Source of the DNA: Actinomycetes bacterium
GTDB taxonomy: Bacteria; Actinomycetota; Acidimicrobiia; Acidimicrobiales; Acidimicrobiaceae
Direction of reading: 5' to 3'
DNA length: 54,155 nucleotides
Assembly (NCBI GenBank): GCA_021777475.1
Contig: JAJYDM010000004.1
Location: forward strand, 1 to 54,155
Position numbers and translations under genes: made by a program. The notes under the pieces are model-generated. The model was given only the letters and a program-made list of their open reading frames with translations. It had not been told where the DNA came from and searched no databases. Below are positions 45,750-53,654 of this stretch, piece after piece; position 1 is the stretch's first letter, and each line of letters opens with the position of its first letter.

Positions 45750-46192
45750 CTCTCCATCACAAGGTTTGCAAACTTCCGCTTGCTCATGAGATCGCCCCGC
45801 AAATCTTGAATGGCAAGCTGTATGTCAGATTCAGGAGGATACACCCGGTCGAAACCCATTTCCTTGAACCTCTTTTCGTCATCTTGAAAATTGTGCCTCG
45901 ATACACCTAAAATCCCACCGATATAAAGAAGCACCTCTTCCAACCCTGCTTCAATGCATTTTTCTTTGAATCCCTGTAAGTCCATCTCTGCCATCCCGTA
46001 TAAAGAACTCATAAGCATCGCATCAGCATCTGTTTCCTGCGCAACCTTGATAAACTCTTCTGGCGGTGTCTGAGCGCCTAATTCCACTACCGCATAGCCA
46101 GCATCCCGCAATGCGCGCGATACAATTTTGGTTCCAATCACATGTGCGTCCACGCCAACGGTCCCGGTGATAATTGTGGGCTTAGCCTTCAT
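45746..46192 (-). CDS. B12-binding subunit (S) of a glutamate-mutase-like enzyme
   Basis: Cobalamin-binding Rossmann-like protein, 148 aa. The base-off/His-on motif DAHVIG is at about residues 15-20 (DxHxxG, the His that ligates cobalt), with SSLYGMAEMDL (about 62-72) and IGGILG (about 91-96) completing the site. It matches the small subunit MutS/GlmS of methylaspartate mutase. The ATG follows the mutE stop by 2 nt, with GGA repeats upstream. It combines with the E subunit to form the AdoCbl-dependent carbon-skeleton mutase. Confidence 0.93.
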   Translation of the reverse strand: MKAKPTIITGTVGVDAHVIGTKIVSRALRDAGYAVVELGAQTPPEEFIKVAQETDADAMLMSSLYGMAEMDLQGFKEKCIEAGLEEVLLYIGGILGVSRHNFQDDEKRFKEMGFDRVYPPESDIQLAIQDLRGDLMSKRKFANLVMES

Positions 46193-46194
46193 TC

Positions 46195-47688
46195 CTAATC
46201 CTTCCCTCTACGCCCGTTATTGTTGTTGAAATTAGGCATCCCGAGCAGGTTCCCCTTGCTAATTGCCCAAAAATCGTCAATTGAAACGTAATAGTCCATC
46301 TTTCTTCCCTCAACATTTTCTCGCTCGGCCACCTTGTCCCGATGAAACTGTTTTATTTCCTCAGGAATCGGCAAATTGCCAAATTCGATGTACCGACATG
46401 CCCCTTTTAGATCACGGACACCTAACACCTGGTCTTTAGCATGGATATTTATAGAAAATGGAGAATCGAGGACCCCCGCCTCAACTGCCCTAATAGCTCC
46501 TACTGCTATATCACCTTCACCAAGTTCGAGAACTTTATCCAGAATTGCCGTCACCTCGGCTTCGGTTATGCTCTCTTCCTGGCGAATATCCTCATTGTCA
46601 ATTTCAAATTCTTGCGTACGGACTACATCAAGAACCCACTTCGCAGCCTGATAACTCTCGATATGGGACTCTTTGGTCGGGATTCCTATCGCTTCGTCAA
46701 TAGTTTTTACGAAACATGCATCGACCTGTCCCAGTGCAGCGACAGTCGCAGTGTAGACAATGTAACCAAATGCGCTTCCCATGCCTCGGGGAAACGCATA
46801 GAGCGGTACTTGACTTCCGACAATACCCGGGATCATCACATCGCTGTGGCCTAACTTATCCAAATATTTCCGATAAAGCCTTGGCGTCACCCTGATGTCT
46901 CCAAGGTCTTGAGCGATGCTCCCCTGAAGGTTAACCTGGGGCATCACGCTTTTTACACCTTGTTCAGCTGAAATGAGCGCTTCAATTATTTGCGTCGCGA
47001 TATTAACGCTCATCGGAATGACGCCGTTTGGCAACCATCCGTGACAATCCGTAGTTATAATGACACCTTTGCTGGCATAATACCCAATTAACCTGCCCAA
47101 ATACTGCGCGGTATCTATGCACTCCTCGACGGTGGCTTTCTTATCGTAGCCACCAATCCAACCAAAAAAACTGTTTGGCATTGCAGTCATACCCGATGCA
47201 AAAGCGACCTCCCCAACCAGGCTATTGGCTAAACGAGAGGATCTAGGAGAAAAAGCGCCATCACACGCCTCGACAACTTTGCGCGTGGTCAGCACGCCAT
47301 GGTTGACGATCGGATACCCGTTCAACATTGAACGCCCGGCCTTGATGCTGTCTTCCAATCCGCGTTGTGCTTTGTCCAACTGGAGATTACGTGTGTAGCT
47401 ATCGGTCGTGAACGGAATCAACGGTATTCCGAGATCATTCAGCGAACGTACAAGTTCAATTTCATCTTCTACGATTGGAGTGCCAGACCGAGGAAACAAA
47501 ACCGTTCTGCCTTCCTCGTGTACTTTCTGTAACACTTTGTAAAACTTCTTACTATCCGGCAAGTTTCGCTGATATTCCACCGCCTCATCCAGATCTACTT
47601 CCTGCCCGGTAGGCCATAGGGACAGCACATCCTTTCGCATGGCCAAAAAATCATCTTCATCAATTTGCTTTTGCCGAACCTTAATCAC
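46195..47688 (-). CDS. Catalytic (E-like) subunit of a divergent B12-dependent carbon-skeleton mutase
   Basis: Related to methylaspartate mutase epsilon (GlmE/MutE), 497 aa. Conserved features: WPTGQEVDLDEAV near the N-terminus, Arg67 (FPRSG), Arg100 (DSYTR) and Arg149, equivalents of the three substrate-carboxylate arginines (66, 100, 149) of the Clostridium cochlearium enzyme, and VKTIDEAIGIPTKE near the cofactor. The enzyme's Glu171 and Tyr177 appear to be Pro171 and Trp177 here, and a 4-residue loop after Arg149 is lost. The amino-group contact is therefore missing and glutamate is an unlikely substrate. GTG start, AAGGAG at 9 nt. Alignment made by eye from memory. Confidence 0.9.
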   Translation of the reverse strand: MIKVRQKQIDEDDFLAMRKDVLSLWPTGQEVDLDEAVEYQRNLPDSKKFYKVLQKVHEEGRTVLFPRSGTPIVEDEIELVRSLNDLGIPLIPFTTDSYTRNLQLDKAQRGLEDSIKAGRSMLNGYPIVNHGVLTTRKVVEACDGAFSPRSSRLANSLVGEVAFASGMTAMPNSFFGWIGGYDKKATVEECIDTAQYLGRLIGYYASKGVIITTDCHGWLPNGVIPMSVNIATQIIEALISAEQGVKSVMPQVNLQGSIAQDLGDIRVTPRLYRKYLDKLGHSDVMIPGIVGSQVPLYAFPRGMGSAFGYIVYTATVAALGQVDACFVKTIDEAIGIPTKESHIESYQAAKWVLDVVRTQEFEIDNEDIRQEESITEAEVTAILDKVLELGEGDIAVGAIRAVEAGVLDSPFSINIHAKDQVLGVRDLKGACRYIEFGNLPIPEEIKQFHRDKVAERENVEGRKMDYYVSIDDFWAISKGNLLGMPNFNNNNGRRGKD

Positions 47689-47715
47689 CGCTTGTTTCTC
47701 CTTACTGAAAATCGG

Positions 47716-48627
47716 TCATACAGCTACTTCGCATGCAAGTCCGAACGACTCGATAATTTCCTTAGCTTTTGACAGATCTTCTTTCGAAGGCGGCAGCAAT
47801 TTAGCAAGCTCATATCTCCGGTCCAACATCGCGTACTTGCCCATTCCAAACCTGTGGTAAGGCAGAAGGTTAACTTTTGCCTCTTTTGACATTCCAGAAA
47901 CGGTTTTTGCTAAGGCTTCAATATTCTCTTTAGAGTCGTTATGGCCAGGAATATACGGAACTCGAATTACAACCGGCACACCGCTACGAATAATTAACTC
48001 CAAATTCCGCATAATCAGCCCATTTTGTTTCCCAGTCAACTCGCGATGAATTCTTGCATCAAGATGTTTGATGTCGTAAAAAACCAACGATGTGTATTGC
48101 AGAATCCTCTGAAGAGCCGATGATGTGCCATATCCGGCTGTATCAAGACAGGTGTGGATTCCAACCTCACGACACCGTTTCAGCAGTGCAAACGTAAACT
48201 CTGGCTGATACAGAGCCTCTCCCCCGCAAATTGTTACGCCGCCGCCAGAACTCTCGTAGTAATCAGTATCTCGTTGGAGCTGTGAAAACACCTCTTCAAC
48301 AGTCATACTCCTTCCCATAAGTTCAAGAACCTCTCGATCACAAGCGTCAATGCACTTACCGCAGACATTGCAACGATCACGGTCAATGTGCACTCCAGCT
48401 TCATCGACCGTGATTGCAGCGGCTTCGCACACTTGGACACATATTCCACACTTGCTGCATAATGAATCTCTGTGCGATATTTCCGGATTTCGATTTTGCG
48501 ACTCGGGATTCGAACACCACTTGCAGTTCAATGGGCACCCCTTCAAGAAAACCGTGCTCCTAATCCCGGGCCCATCATCGATGCTGTATCGCTGAATGTT
48601 AAAAACGGTCCCCATTATCTCGCCCAT
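47716..48627 (-). CDS. Glycyl radical enzyme activating enzyme (radical SAM)
   Basis: Uses SAM and a [4Fe-4S] cluster to place the radical on the GRE glycine. The radical SAM motif is CPLNCKWC (CxxxCxxC), about residues 28-35. Two ferredoxin-like clusters follow, CSKCGICVQVC and CNVCGKCIDAC, as in non-PFL activases, and GGGVTICGGEAL is the SAM-binding GGE region. I chose the ATG at 48627, with GGGGAG upstream; 35 further in-frame codons upstream look non-conserved. It is the first gene of the GRE-mutase operon and follows a strong promoter. It precedes mutE by 27 nt. Confidence 0.93.
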   Translation of the reverse strand: MGEIMGTVFNIQRYSIDDGPGIRSTVFLKGCPLNCKWCSNPESQNRNPEISHRDSLCSKCGICVQVCEAAAITVDEAGVHIDRDRCNVCGKCIDACDREVLELMGRSMTVEEVFSQLQRDTDYYESSGGGVTICGGEALYQPEFTFALLKRCREVGIHTCLDTAGYGTSSALQRILQYTSLVFYDIKHLDARIHRELTGKQNGLIMRNLELIIRSGVPVVIRVPYIPGHNDSKENIEALAKTVSGMSKEAKVNLLPYHRFGMGKYAMLDRRYELAKLLPPSKEDLSKAKEIIESFGLACEVAV

Positions 48628-48741
48628 AGAACTCCCCTTGCAATCGACTCTTGGAACCCCGTGCCCACGAACTACCTGCAGCAGCCCCACTGGGCCGACC
48701 ATACTGCACCTATCTGAACCGTTGATGAACATTTCACTTTT

Positions 48742-48754
48742 TATTCACTGAATA
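48742..48754 (-). promoter_or_regulatory. Palindromic operator candidate overlapping the GRE operon start site
   Basis: TATTCA-C-TGAATA, a perfect 13-bp palindrome directly downstream of the -10 and covering the expected transcription start. A repressor bound here would block initiation. The core TTCA-Y-TGAA also occurs before the ABC genes and the alcohol dehydrogenase. Confidence 0.5.
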
Positions 48755-48755
48755 T

Positions 48756-48784
48756 ATTATTGACGGTTTATTAATCGGTGTCAA
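48756..48784 (-). promoter_or_regulatory. Strong sigma70-type promoter of the GRE-mutase operon
   Basis: Minus strand: -35 TTGACA (48784-48779), 17-nt spacer, -10 AATAAT (48761-48756). Only one base differs from the combined consensus. The leader to the activase start would be about 120 nt. The quality of the promoter together with the overlapping palindrome suggests tight repression and strong induction. Confidence 0.65.
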
Positions 48785-49150
48785 GTCTGTATGAACTTTT
48801 TCACAAATCAGTCGTGGTGGAGGTCGACCATTACTAGCATTCGTATCCAATATGCTGCCTATACCTAAATACGTCCTACAAAACAGTTGACTCCCTGACT
48901 GTTCCTCCGCGTCCAATCAACAGGACGCCTTATGTCAGCAGCATGATCCTGGGAAACATTCCATTTCTCGCTAGACGCCAAAAAACATCGTTGGATAAAA
49001 TAACAACGTCCCCCTGGTTCAAAAGAAGTCAATAGTCGTGCGAGGCCTATTATCTCTTCCCTTCATAAGCAAGGTACGAATTGATACATCCAATAATCGA
49101 TTAATTCCATCATTCCTTCGTTACCATCTTTAAAAGTGCTCGCTGTATAA

Positions 49151-49184
49151 CCGACCGAAATGATCTATCTATCGTTTCGGTCGG
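49151..49184 (-). repeat. 10-bp hairpin beyond the ABC operon
   Basis: CCGACCGAAA (49151-49160) pairs perfectly with TTTCGGTCGG (49175-49184) around 14 nt. It lies about 150 bp past the permease stop and is a candidate transcript end, without a T-tract. Confidence 0.6.
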
Positions 49185-49256
49185 TCCGTCACTTTTGGCA
49201 ACACCTCCACCTGAAGTACCAAATATTGGACAGTGCGAACCGTCTGGGTATTCATT

Positions 49257-49307
49257 CACATGATGACATACCCTGCAAGGGCATGTCATCATGTGGCATG
49301 CCCTTGC
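49257..49307 (-). repeat. Interleaved inverted repeats, pseudoknot-like
   Basis: CACATGATGACAT (49257-49269) pairs perfectly with 49283-49295 (13 bp). GCAAGGGCATG (49275-49285) pairs perfectly with 49297-49307 (11 bp). The arms alternate A-B-A'-B' and overlap by 3 nt, so the RNA can form either hairpin or an H-type pseudoknot. Located 24 bp past the permease stop. Confidence 0.65.
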
Positions 49308-49330
49308 ATCGGCAGGGGAAGGACTGCTGC

Positions 49331-50437
49331 TTACTTTCCTCGCGCTACACCATTTCTCACCACGGTGGCAATTGCGACCGCCACCACAAGTCCAGCACCA
49401 TAAAAGACATCTTGGACCCAACCGCTATATCCGAAGAGTTCCAGACCGAAAATACCAGTCTCGAGGAAATAGATACCAACAAGCGTCCCAACTGGGTTAA
49501 AACGACCAGGCTGCACGACCGCAGTCCCGAGAAACACCGCGGCAAGCGCTGGTAACAAATAATTTGCCGAACCAGTAGCATTAAAGCCTCCGGTTGATGA
49601 AACCAGAAGCAATCCGCCAATGGCCGCTATAACAGATGCGACAAGGTATGATCCCACCCTTATACGATTGACCCGGATCCCAGCCAGCCGCGCAACTTCC
49701 CTATTTGATCCGACGAAGAGCAAATGCCGACCGACTGGCGTCCATAAACTTACATAGGCGAACAAAGCCACAAGGATTACGCCATAATAGAACGAAATCG
49801 GTAAATCCAGAATCGGATACAGTGCAACTTTAGAAAATGCTACGTTAGTAATTGAAACGGAAGCTGAATCTGAGATCCACATTGCAATACCAATGAGCAG
49901 AGTGCCAGTTCCCAAGGTCACGACCAAGCTTGAGACACCCACCTTGACAACGAAAAATGCGTTAAGCAACCCGGCCCCTAAGCACGCGACAATTGCTATG
50001 ACACAGGCCACAACTATATTAACGTGATGCTGACCAGCAAGCACTGGAACGATCGTTGCAGCAAGACCCATGATCGAAGCGATCGATAGGTCAAACTCCC
50101 CGACCCAAAGGGTTGTCAACGCGGCAATCCCCAAGAACACAAGAACCTGCTGAGAGCCAAAGATTGATTCAACTGTTGCCAATCGACCAAACTTGGACGG
50201 CATCGATAAATAGAAAAACAGAGCCATAGCTAGCCACACAAGCAACAACGCGTACTTGCTTAGAAATGTTCGGTGATGAATTGCTCGCCAAAAATAAAGC
50301 CGACGCAAAGAATCCGCAGTATTTTCAGCCTCGAAAGTCTGTGGAATTATCTGCCCACCATCTCTTTGCACCTCCGATTCTACGATTGACTTACCTTTCT
50401 CATCCGCATCATCAGGTGCAAATCGGGGCGCGATCAT
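49331..50437 (-). CDS. ABC importer permease, ribose type
   Basis: Membrane subunit of a carbohydrate-class (CUT2/RbsC-like, BPD_transp_2) importer, 368 aa. It has a hydrophilic N-terminus of about 60 residues, then about eight to ten hydrophobic segments. The family signature VGEFDLSIASIMGLAA (about residues 111-126) corresponds to the GGIDLSVG segment of RbsC. The ATG overlaps the ATPase stop by 4 nt (ATGA). It is the last gene of the three-gene importer operon. Family members carry sugars, autoinducer-2, purines or polyols, so the cargo cannot be named. Confidence 0.9.
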   Translation of the reverse strand: MIAPRFAPDDADEKGKSIVESEVQRDGGQIIPQTFEAENTADSLRRLYFWRAIHHRTFLSKYALLLVWLAMALFFYLSMPSKFGRLATVESIFGSQQVLVFLGIAALTTLWVGEFDLSIASIMGLAATIVPVLAGQHHVNIVVACVIAIVACLGAGLLNAFFVVKVGVSSLVVTLGTGTLLIGIAMWISDSASVSITNVAFSKVALYPILDLPISFYYGVILVALFAYVSLWTPVGRHLLFVGSNREVARLAGIRVNRIRVGSYLVASVIAAIGGLLLVSSTGGFNATGSANYLLPALAAVFLGTAVVQPGRFNPVGTLVGIYFLETGIFGLELFGYSGWVQDVFYGAGLVVAVAIATVVRNGVARGK

Positions 50438-51960
50438 GCTGCACCAGACCTTGAGTAAACCATGTCCATGATCTCATCTACATCAAGGCTCGAAATCTCG
50501 ACAAGTTTCCGACTGCTAGAGAAAACTAGCACACGGTTGCATACAGCAGCTAGATCAGAGACGTCAATACTCACGACCAGCACTGATATGCCTGATTTAG
50601 CAACTTGGTGAATCTGCCCAAGTATGTCTCGTTTAGCTCCAACGTCAACGGCCTGGGTAGGCTCGTGGAGCACTAGCAATCTCGGTCCAGCCGAAAGCCA
50701 CTTTGCTAATAGCACTTTCTGCTGATTTCCTCCACTAAATTGCTTTACCAACAGCGAGGGATCGCTTGGTCGAATTCCTAGATCGTGACTCATACGCTGA
50801 GATTCCTCATCTTGCCATCGCCTGGAGACGAACCACGATTTTCCCCGCGACCTCAGTGTTGGCAAAGTGATGTTTTCGCTCATGGAGAGTTCGAAGGCTA
50901 AGCCGTCTTGCTCTCGTCTCTCCGGAACCAGTGCAATCCCTGCACGTATGCACCTATGAACCGATGCCTTCGACAAACATATGGTCTCGTCGGCAATCCT
51001 CACGGTGCCGCCTGCTACAGGGCGGGCTCCAGACAAAAGATAAGGTATATGTTCGAATCCACTCCCGGACAAGCCGGTTATCCCCACCACCTCTCCTTTG
51101 CCTATCGAAAAATCAAGATCTTCCATGCCATCACCGGTAAGCCCCGTAATGGCAACAGCAGGTACGTAACCATTTTGAACAGTACGCACAGCAAGATTAG
51201 ACACCTCTTTACCGAGCATGCGTTGCATAAGTTCTCGCTCGGAAAGTTCAGAGGTCAGAAGGCCGCTACCCACCACAACCCCGTCGCGCAGTACTGTCAC
51301 ACGGTCAGTCTGAGCCAAGACTTCTTCAAGGTTATGGCTCACCAATAGAACCGATGTGCCCTGATTAACTACCTCATGAAGCATGCCATAAAAACGAACC
51401 ATCTCATCTCTTGTAAGCGAACGTGTTGACTCGTCCAGAATGATCAGCCCTGATCCCAACTTATGATCTCGCAATGCTCTCGCAACAGCTACTTCAGCTC
51501 GCTGCGCAGCCGAAAGAGACCCGACCAAGGTCCTCGGGGCTATTGATGACGAAAGTCGTTCCAAAGCTGCGACAGCGACTTCCTCCTGTAATTTCCAGTC
51601 AATGGTGTGAAACGGGCCTCGAACAGGATAGCCCCCGACCCCAATATTTTCGGAGACGGTGAGATCATCTATGAGACCAAGATCCTGGTGAACCACCGAG
51701 ATACCTGCCTTGTGTGCCTCCTCCCAGCGAAGAGGCACGGATAGCGCATTCCCGTCCAATGAAATCGAAGCACCTTTATCACACCCGTGGTAACCGGTTA
51801 ATATCTTTACCAAAGTTGATTTCCCGGAGCCATTTTCACCCACCAAGCCATGGATCTCACCAGGTTGGATTATTAGGCTGACTGCACTCAACACCTGCGA
51901 ACTCCCGAAAGACTTCGTAATGTCATTTACTTCGATACGAGGCCTGTCTGACTTTAGCAT
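50434..51960 (-). CDS. ABC importer ATPase with two nucleotide-binding domains, ribose type
   Basis: RbsA-like fused ATPase, 508 aa. First domain: Walker A GENGSGKST (about residues 38-46), a degenerate signature LSAAQRAEVAVARAL, Walker B LIILDEST. Second domain: degenerate Walker A ITGLSGSGFEH, signature FSGGNQQKVLLAKWL and Walker B LLVLHEPTQAVDVG, where His replaces the usual acidic residue before Glu. One intact and one degenerate site is normal for this subfamily. Starts 9 nt after the binding-protein stop. Confidence 0.92.
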   Translation of the reverse strand: MLKSDRPRIEVNDITKSFGSSQVLSAVSLIIQPGEIHGLVGENGSGKSTLVKILTGYHGCDKGASISLDGNALSVPLRWEEAHKAGISVVHQDLGLIDDLTVSENIGVGGYPVRGPFHTIDWKLQEEVAVAALERLSSSIAPRTLVGSLSAAQRAEVAVARALRDHKLGSGLIILDESTRSLTRDEMVRFYGMLHEVVNQGTSVLLVSHNLEEVLAQTDRVTVLRDGVVVGSGLLTSELSERELMQRMLGKEVSNLAVRTVQNGYVPAVAITGLTGDGMEDLDFSIGKGEVVGITGLSGSGFEHIPYLLSGARPVAGGTVRIADETICLSKASVHRCIRAGIALVPERREQDGLAFELSMSENITLPTLRSRGKSWFVSRRWQDEESQRMSHDLGIRPSDPSLLVKQFSGGNQQKVLLAKWLSAGPRLLVLHEPTQAVDVGAKRDILGQIHQVAKSGISVLVVSIDVSDLAAVCNRVLVFSSSRKLVEISSLDVDEIMDMVYSRSGAA

Positions 51961-51969
51961 TACGATTAC

Positions 51970-53190
51970 CTAATTAGCCTTCCATGCCCTCAGGTACGGT
52001 GCTTCAAATGCGCTCTCCGCTACTCCATAGAAACTCATGTTCAGATAATTAGCATGTGTGAGGTCCAATGACTTAATATTGTTTGGGCCAAAAACCCGAG
52101 TCGGGCCATCTCCCTGGGCGGGAACCTTCAGACCTGATAACATTCGAATCACCGCGTCAGCATCTTGCCAACCCTGCCACTCGATAGGACTACCTGGATC
52201 AAATGCCACAGTTCCAGCGGCAACATCCTTCAGCCCAGCTAACCCGCCATCTGCTGTGATTACCTTGACTTTACCTGCAAAACCAGCAGACTGGATTCCA
52301 CCCATTGCCGGGGGAAGAAAAGCGTCAGCCTGGACCACCACGTAATTCGTATTAGGGTGGCTCACAAGCGCAGCAGACAGGGTGGAAGGCATTTGAGAGA
52401 TTGTTGCCGTCTGCATCTGAATGGAATTCACAGTGCACTTTGGGCAGTACTTTTTGAACACGTCAAGCTGTGCCGCATTGGCATTCTTGGTCTCCGAAGA
52501 GTCAGTTAACTGTATCAACATTACATGGGCTTGGCCTTTGCTATCTGAAATTACCAGATCCGCAACCAGCTTCTGGAACAGGTCTGTCTGCTTATACGGA
52601 TCGAGAAACTGCAGCTTGGAGTTGGGAACTGCACCTGCGTCTACCGGCTCTCCTGCCACGAGAACAGGGATATTCTTAGCCTCAAGAGCTTGGAATGCAG
52701 TTGGAACCATTGCATAGTCAATATAAGAAGTAACAACCAGTGCTGCTCCTTGCTGGGCAGCTGTAGTCATGCAACTGACAATGGTAGTGGGCAGTGCGCC
52801 TCCGTCACAGACATGCACCTTGACACCCACATGGCTAAGTGCTGCTGCCATGGTAGTTCCAATGCCTGCGAGTGAGTCAACACTGTTCGTGATAGGTATG
52901 TACCAAACTGTTTTCCCTTTAAGATCTACAGGATTAGCAATTGGGGCTGGCGTATTAAGCGACACCGGCCCCGAATACTTCTGCACCTGAGCGTCGGCGT
53001 AAGCCAATCCACTATTCGAACCACTATTCGAAGAAGTAGAAACACCTGAACTTGAACTAGAACTAGAACTAGAACTAGAACTCGAAACCGAACTCGAAGC
53101 TCCGCATGCTGAAGCGAGCATTGCAAGCGAACTAAGGACGACAAGCGCTGCACCTGATCGCCGTCGAATCCTTCTAACCCGAAATACCAT
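51970..53190 (-). CDS. Substrate-binding lipoprotein of the ABC importer
   Basis: Periplasmic-binding-protein-like type 1 fold (ribose/AI-2 class), 406 aa. Signal peptide with twin basic residues and lipobox LASAC, so lipid-anchored outside the membrane. A Ser-rich linker (about residues 34-60) holds a run of about 13 Ser and is encoded by a slippage-prone hexamer repeat. The binding domain begins at KGKTVWYIPITNSVDSLAG. I chose the ATG at 53190 because GAGGGGG lies 6 nt before it; a GTG nine codons earlier would include that site. It starts the importer operon behind its own promoter. Confidence 0.88.
   Translation of the reverse strand: MVFRVRRIRRRSGAALVVLSSLAMLASACGASSSVSSSSSSSSSSSSSGVSTSSNSGSNSGLAYADAQVQKYSGPVSLNTPAPIANPVDLKGKTVWYIPITNSVDSLAGIGTTMAAALSHVGVKVHVCDGGALPTTIVSCMTTAAQQGAALVVTSYIDYAMVPTAFQALEAKNIPVLVAGEPVDAGAVPNSKLQFLDPYKQTDLFQKLVADLVISDSKGQAHVMLIQLTDSSETKNANAAQLDVFKKYCPKCTVNSIQMQTATISQMPSTLSAALVSHPNTNYVVVQADAFLPPAMGGIQSAGFAGKVKVITADGGLAGLKDVAAGTVAFDPGSPIEWQGWQDADAVIRMLSGLKVPAQGDGPTRVFGPNNIKSLDLTHANYLNMSFYGVAESAFEAPYLRAWKAN
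53048..53083. repeat. Hexamer tandem repeat (GAACTA)n inside the binding-protein gene
   Basis: About six units of GAACTW on the plus strand encode alternating Ser codons of the linker. Slippage would change the linker length by two residues per unit without breaking the frame. Confidence 0.7.
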
Positions 53191-53392
53191 CAATTTCCCC
53201 CTCAATACGTGAGCCACTCGTAATGGCCCACAACTAAGAACACCGTGCCAACTTTGCTACTCATACAGCTGGAACTCCGTCAATTCCATAAGTGATCCTA
53301 AGTAATCTTTTATGGTCGTCACCTCGCCCTATAAGCAGAGCTAACCCCATCCGTTGACCTCAATCCCACTTACTTTAGAGATCTGCGACTCA

Positions 53393-53443
53393 CTTATATA
53401 GTCTTTGACTTAACGTTCAAACAAGTCATAAGAGTACATGACT
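53393..53443 (-). promoter_or_regulatory. ABC operon promoter with upstream inverted repeat
   Basis: Minus strand: -35 TTGAAC (53420-53415), 16-nt spacer, -10 TATAAG (53398-53393). The inverted repeat AGTCAT-N8-ATGACT (53424-53443) ends just before the -35, a typical activator position. Leader to the ATG is about 195 nt. Confidence 0.5.
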
Positions 53444-53484
53444 GCAATATTTAGATCAAGCCAAATCTGAACTTTTCTTATTAT

Positions 53485-53495
53485 TTTCACTGAAA
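53485..53495 (-). promoter_or_regulatory. Candidate island operator (TTTCA-C-TGAAA)
   Basis: Perfect 11-bp palindrome about 65 bp upstream of the -35 of the ABC operon. Shares the core TTCA-C-TGAA with the palindrome at the GRE operon start site. Confidence 0.4.
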
Positions 53496-53654
53496 TTATG
53501 TCTTATTATTCGATTTATCGGCTAAGACCATCCCGTTCCCGCGCCATGCCATTCATGAACCAACCAAGCAACTTTCGCCGTATTTGGTTCAAGCCTTAGA
53601 GAGGTTCTTTGAAGAACCCGGTTACACAGCTTTCAAGCGTTTGGCGTCAACTAA

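Larger units (their letters stand above)
48785..49330. other. Gap between GRE operon promoter and ABC permease gene
   Basis: About 550 bp without a supported gene. It holds the 3' end of the ABC transcript with two hairpin structures (49151-49184 and 49257-49307). Short frames on the plus strand overlap the repeats and the permease gene and are not convincing. Confidence 0.5.

Noticed and set aside
49160-49555. 131-codon plus-strand frame at the ABC permease end
   Set aside because: It lies over hairpin repeats and antisense to the permease gene, has no ribosome binding site and no recognisable domain.
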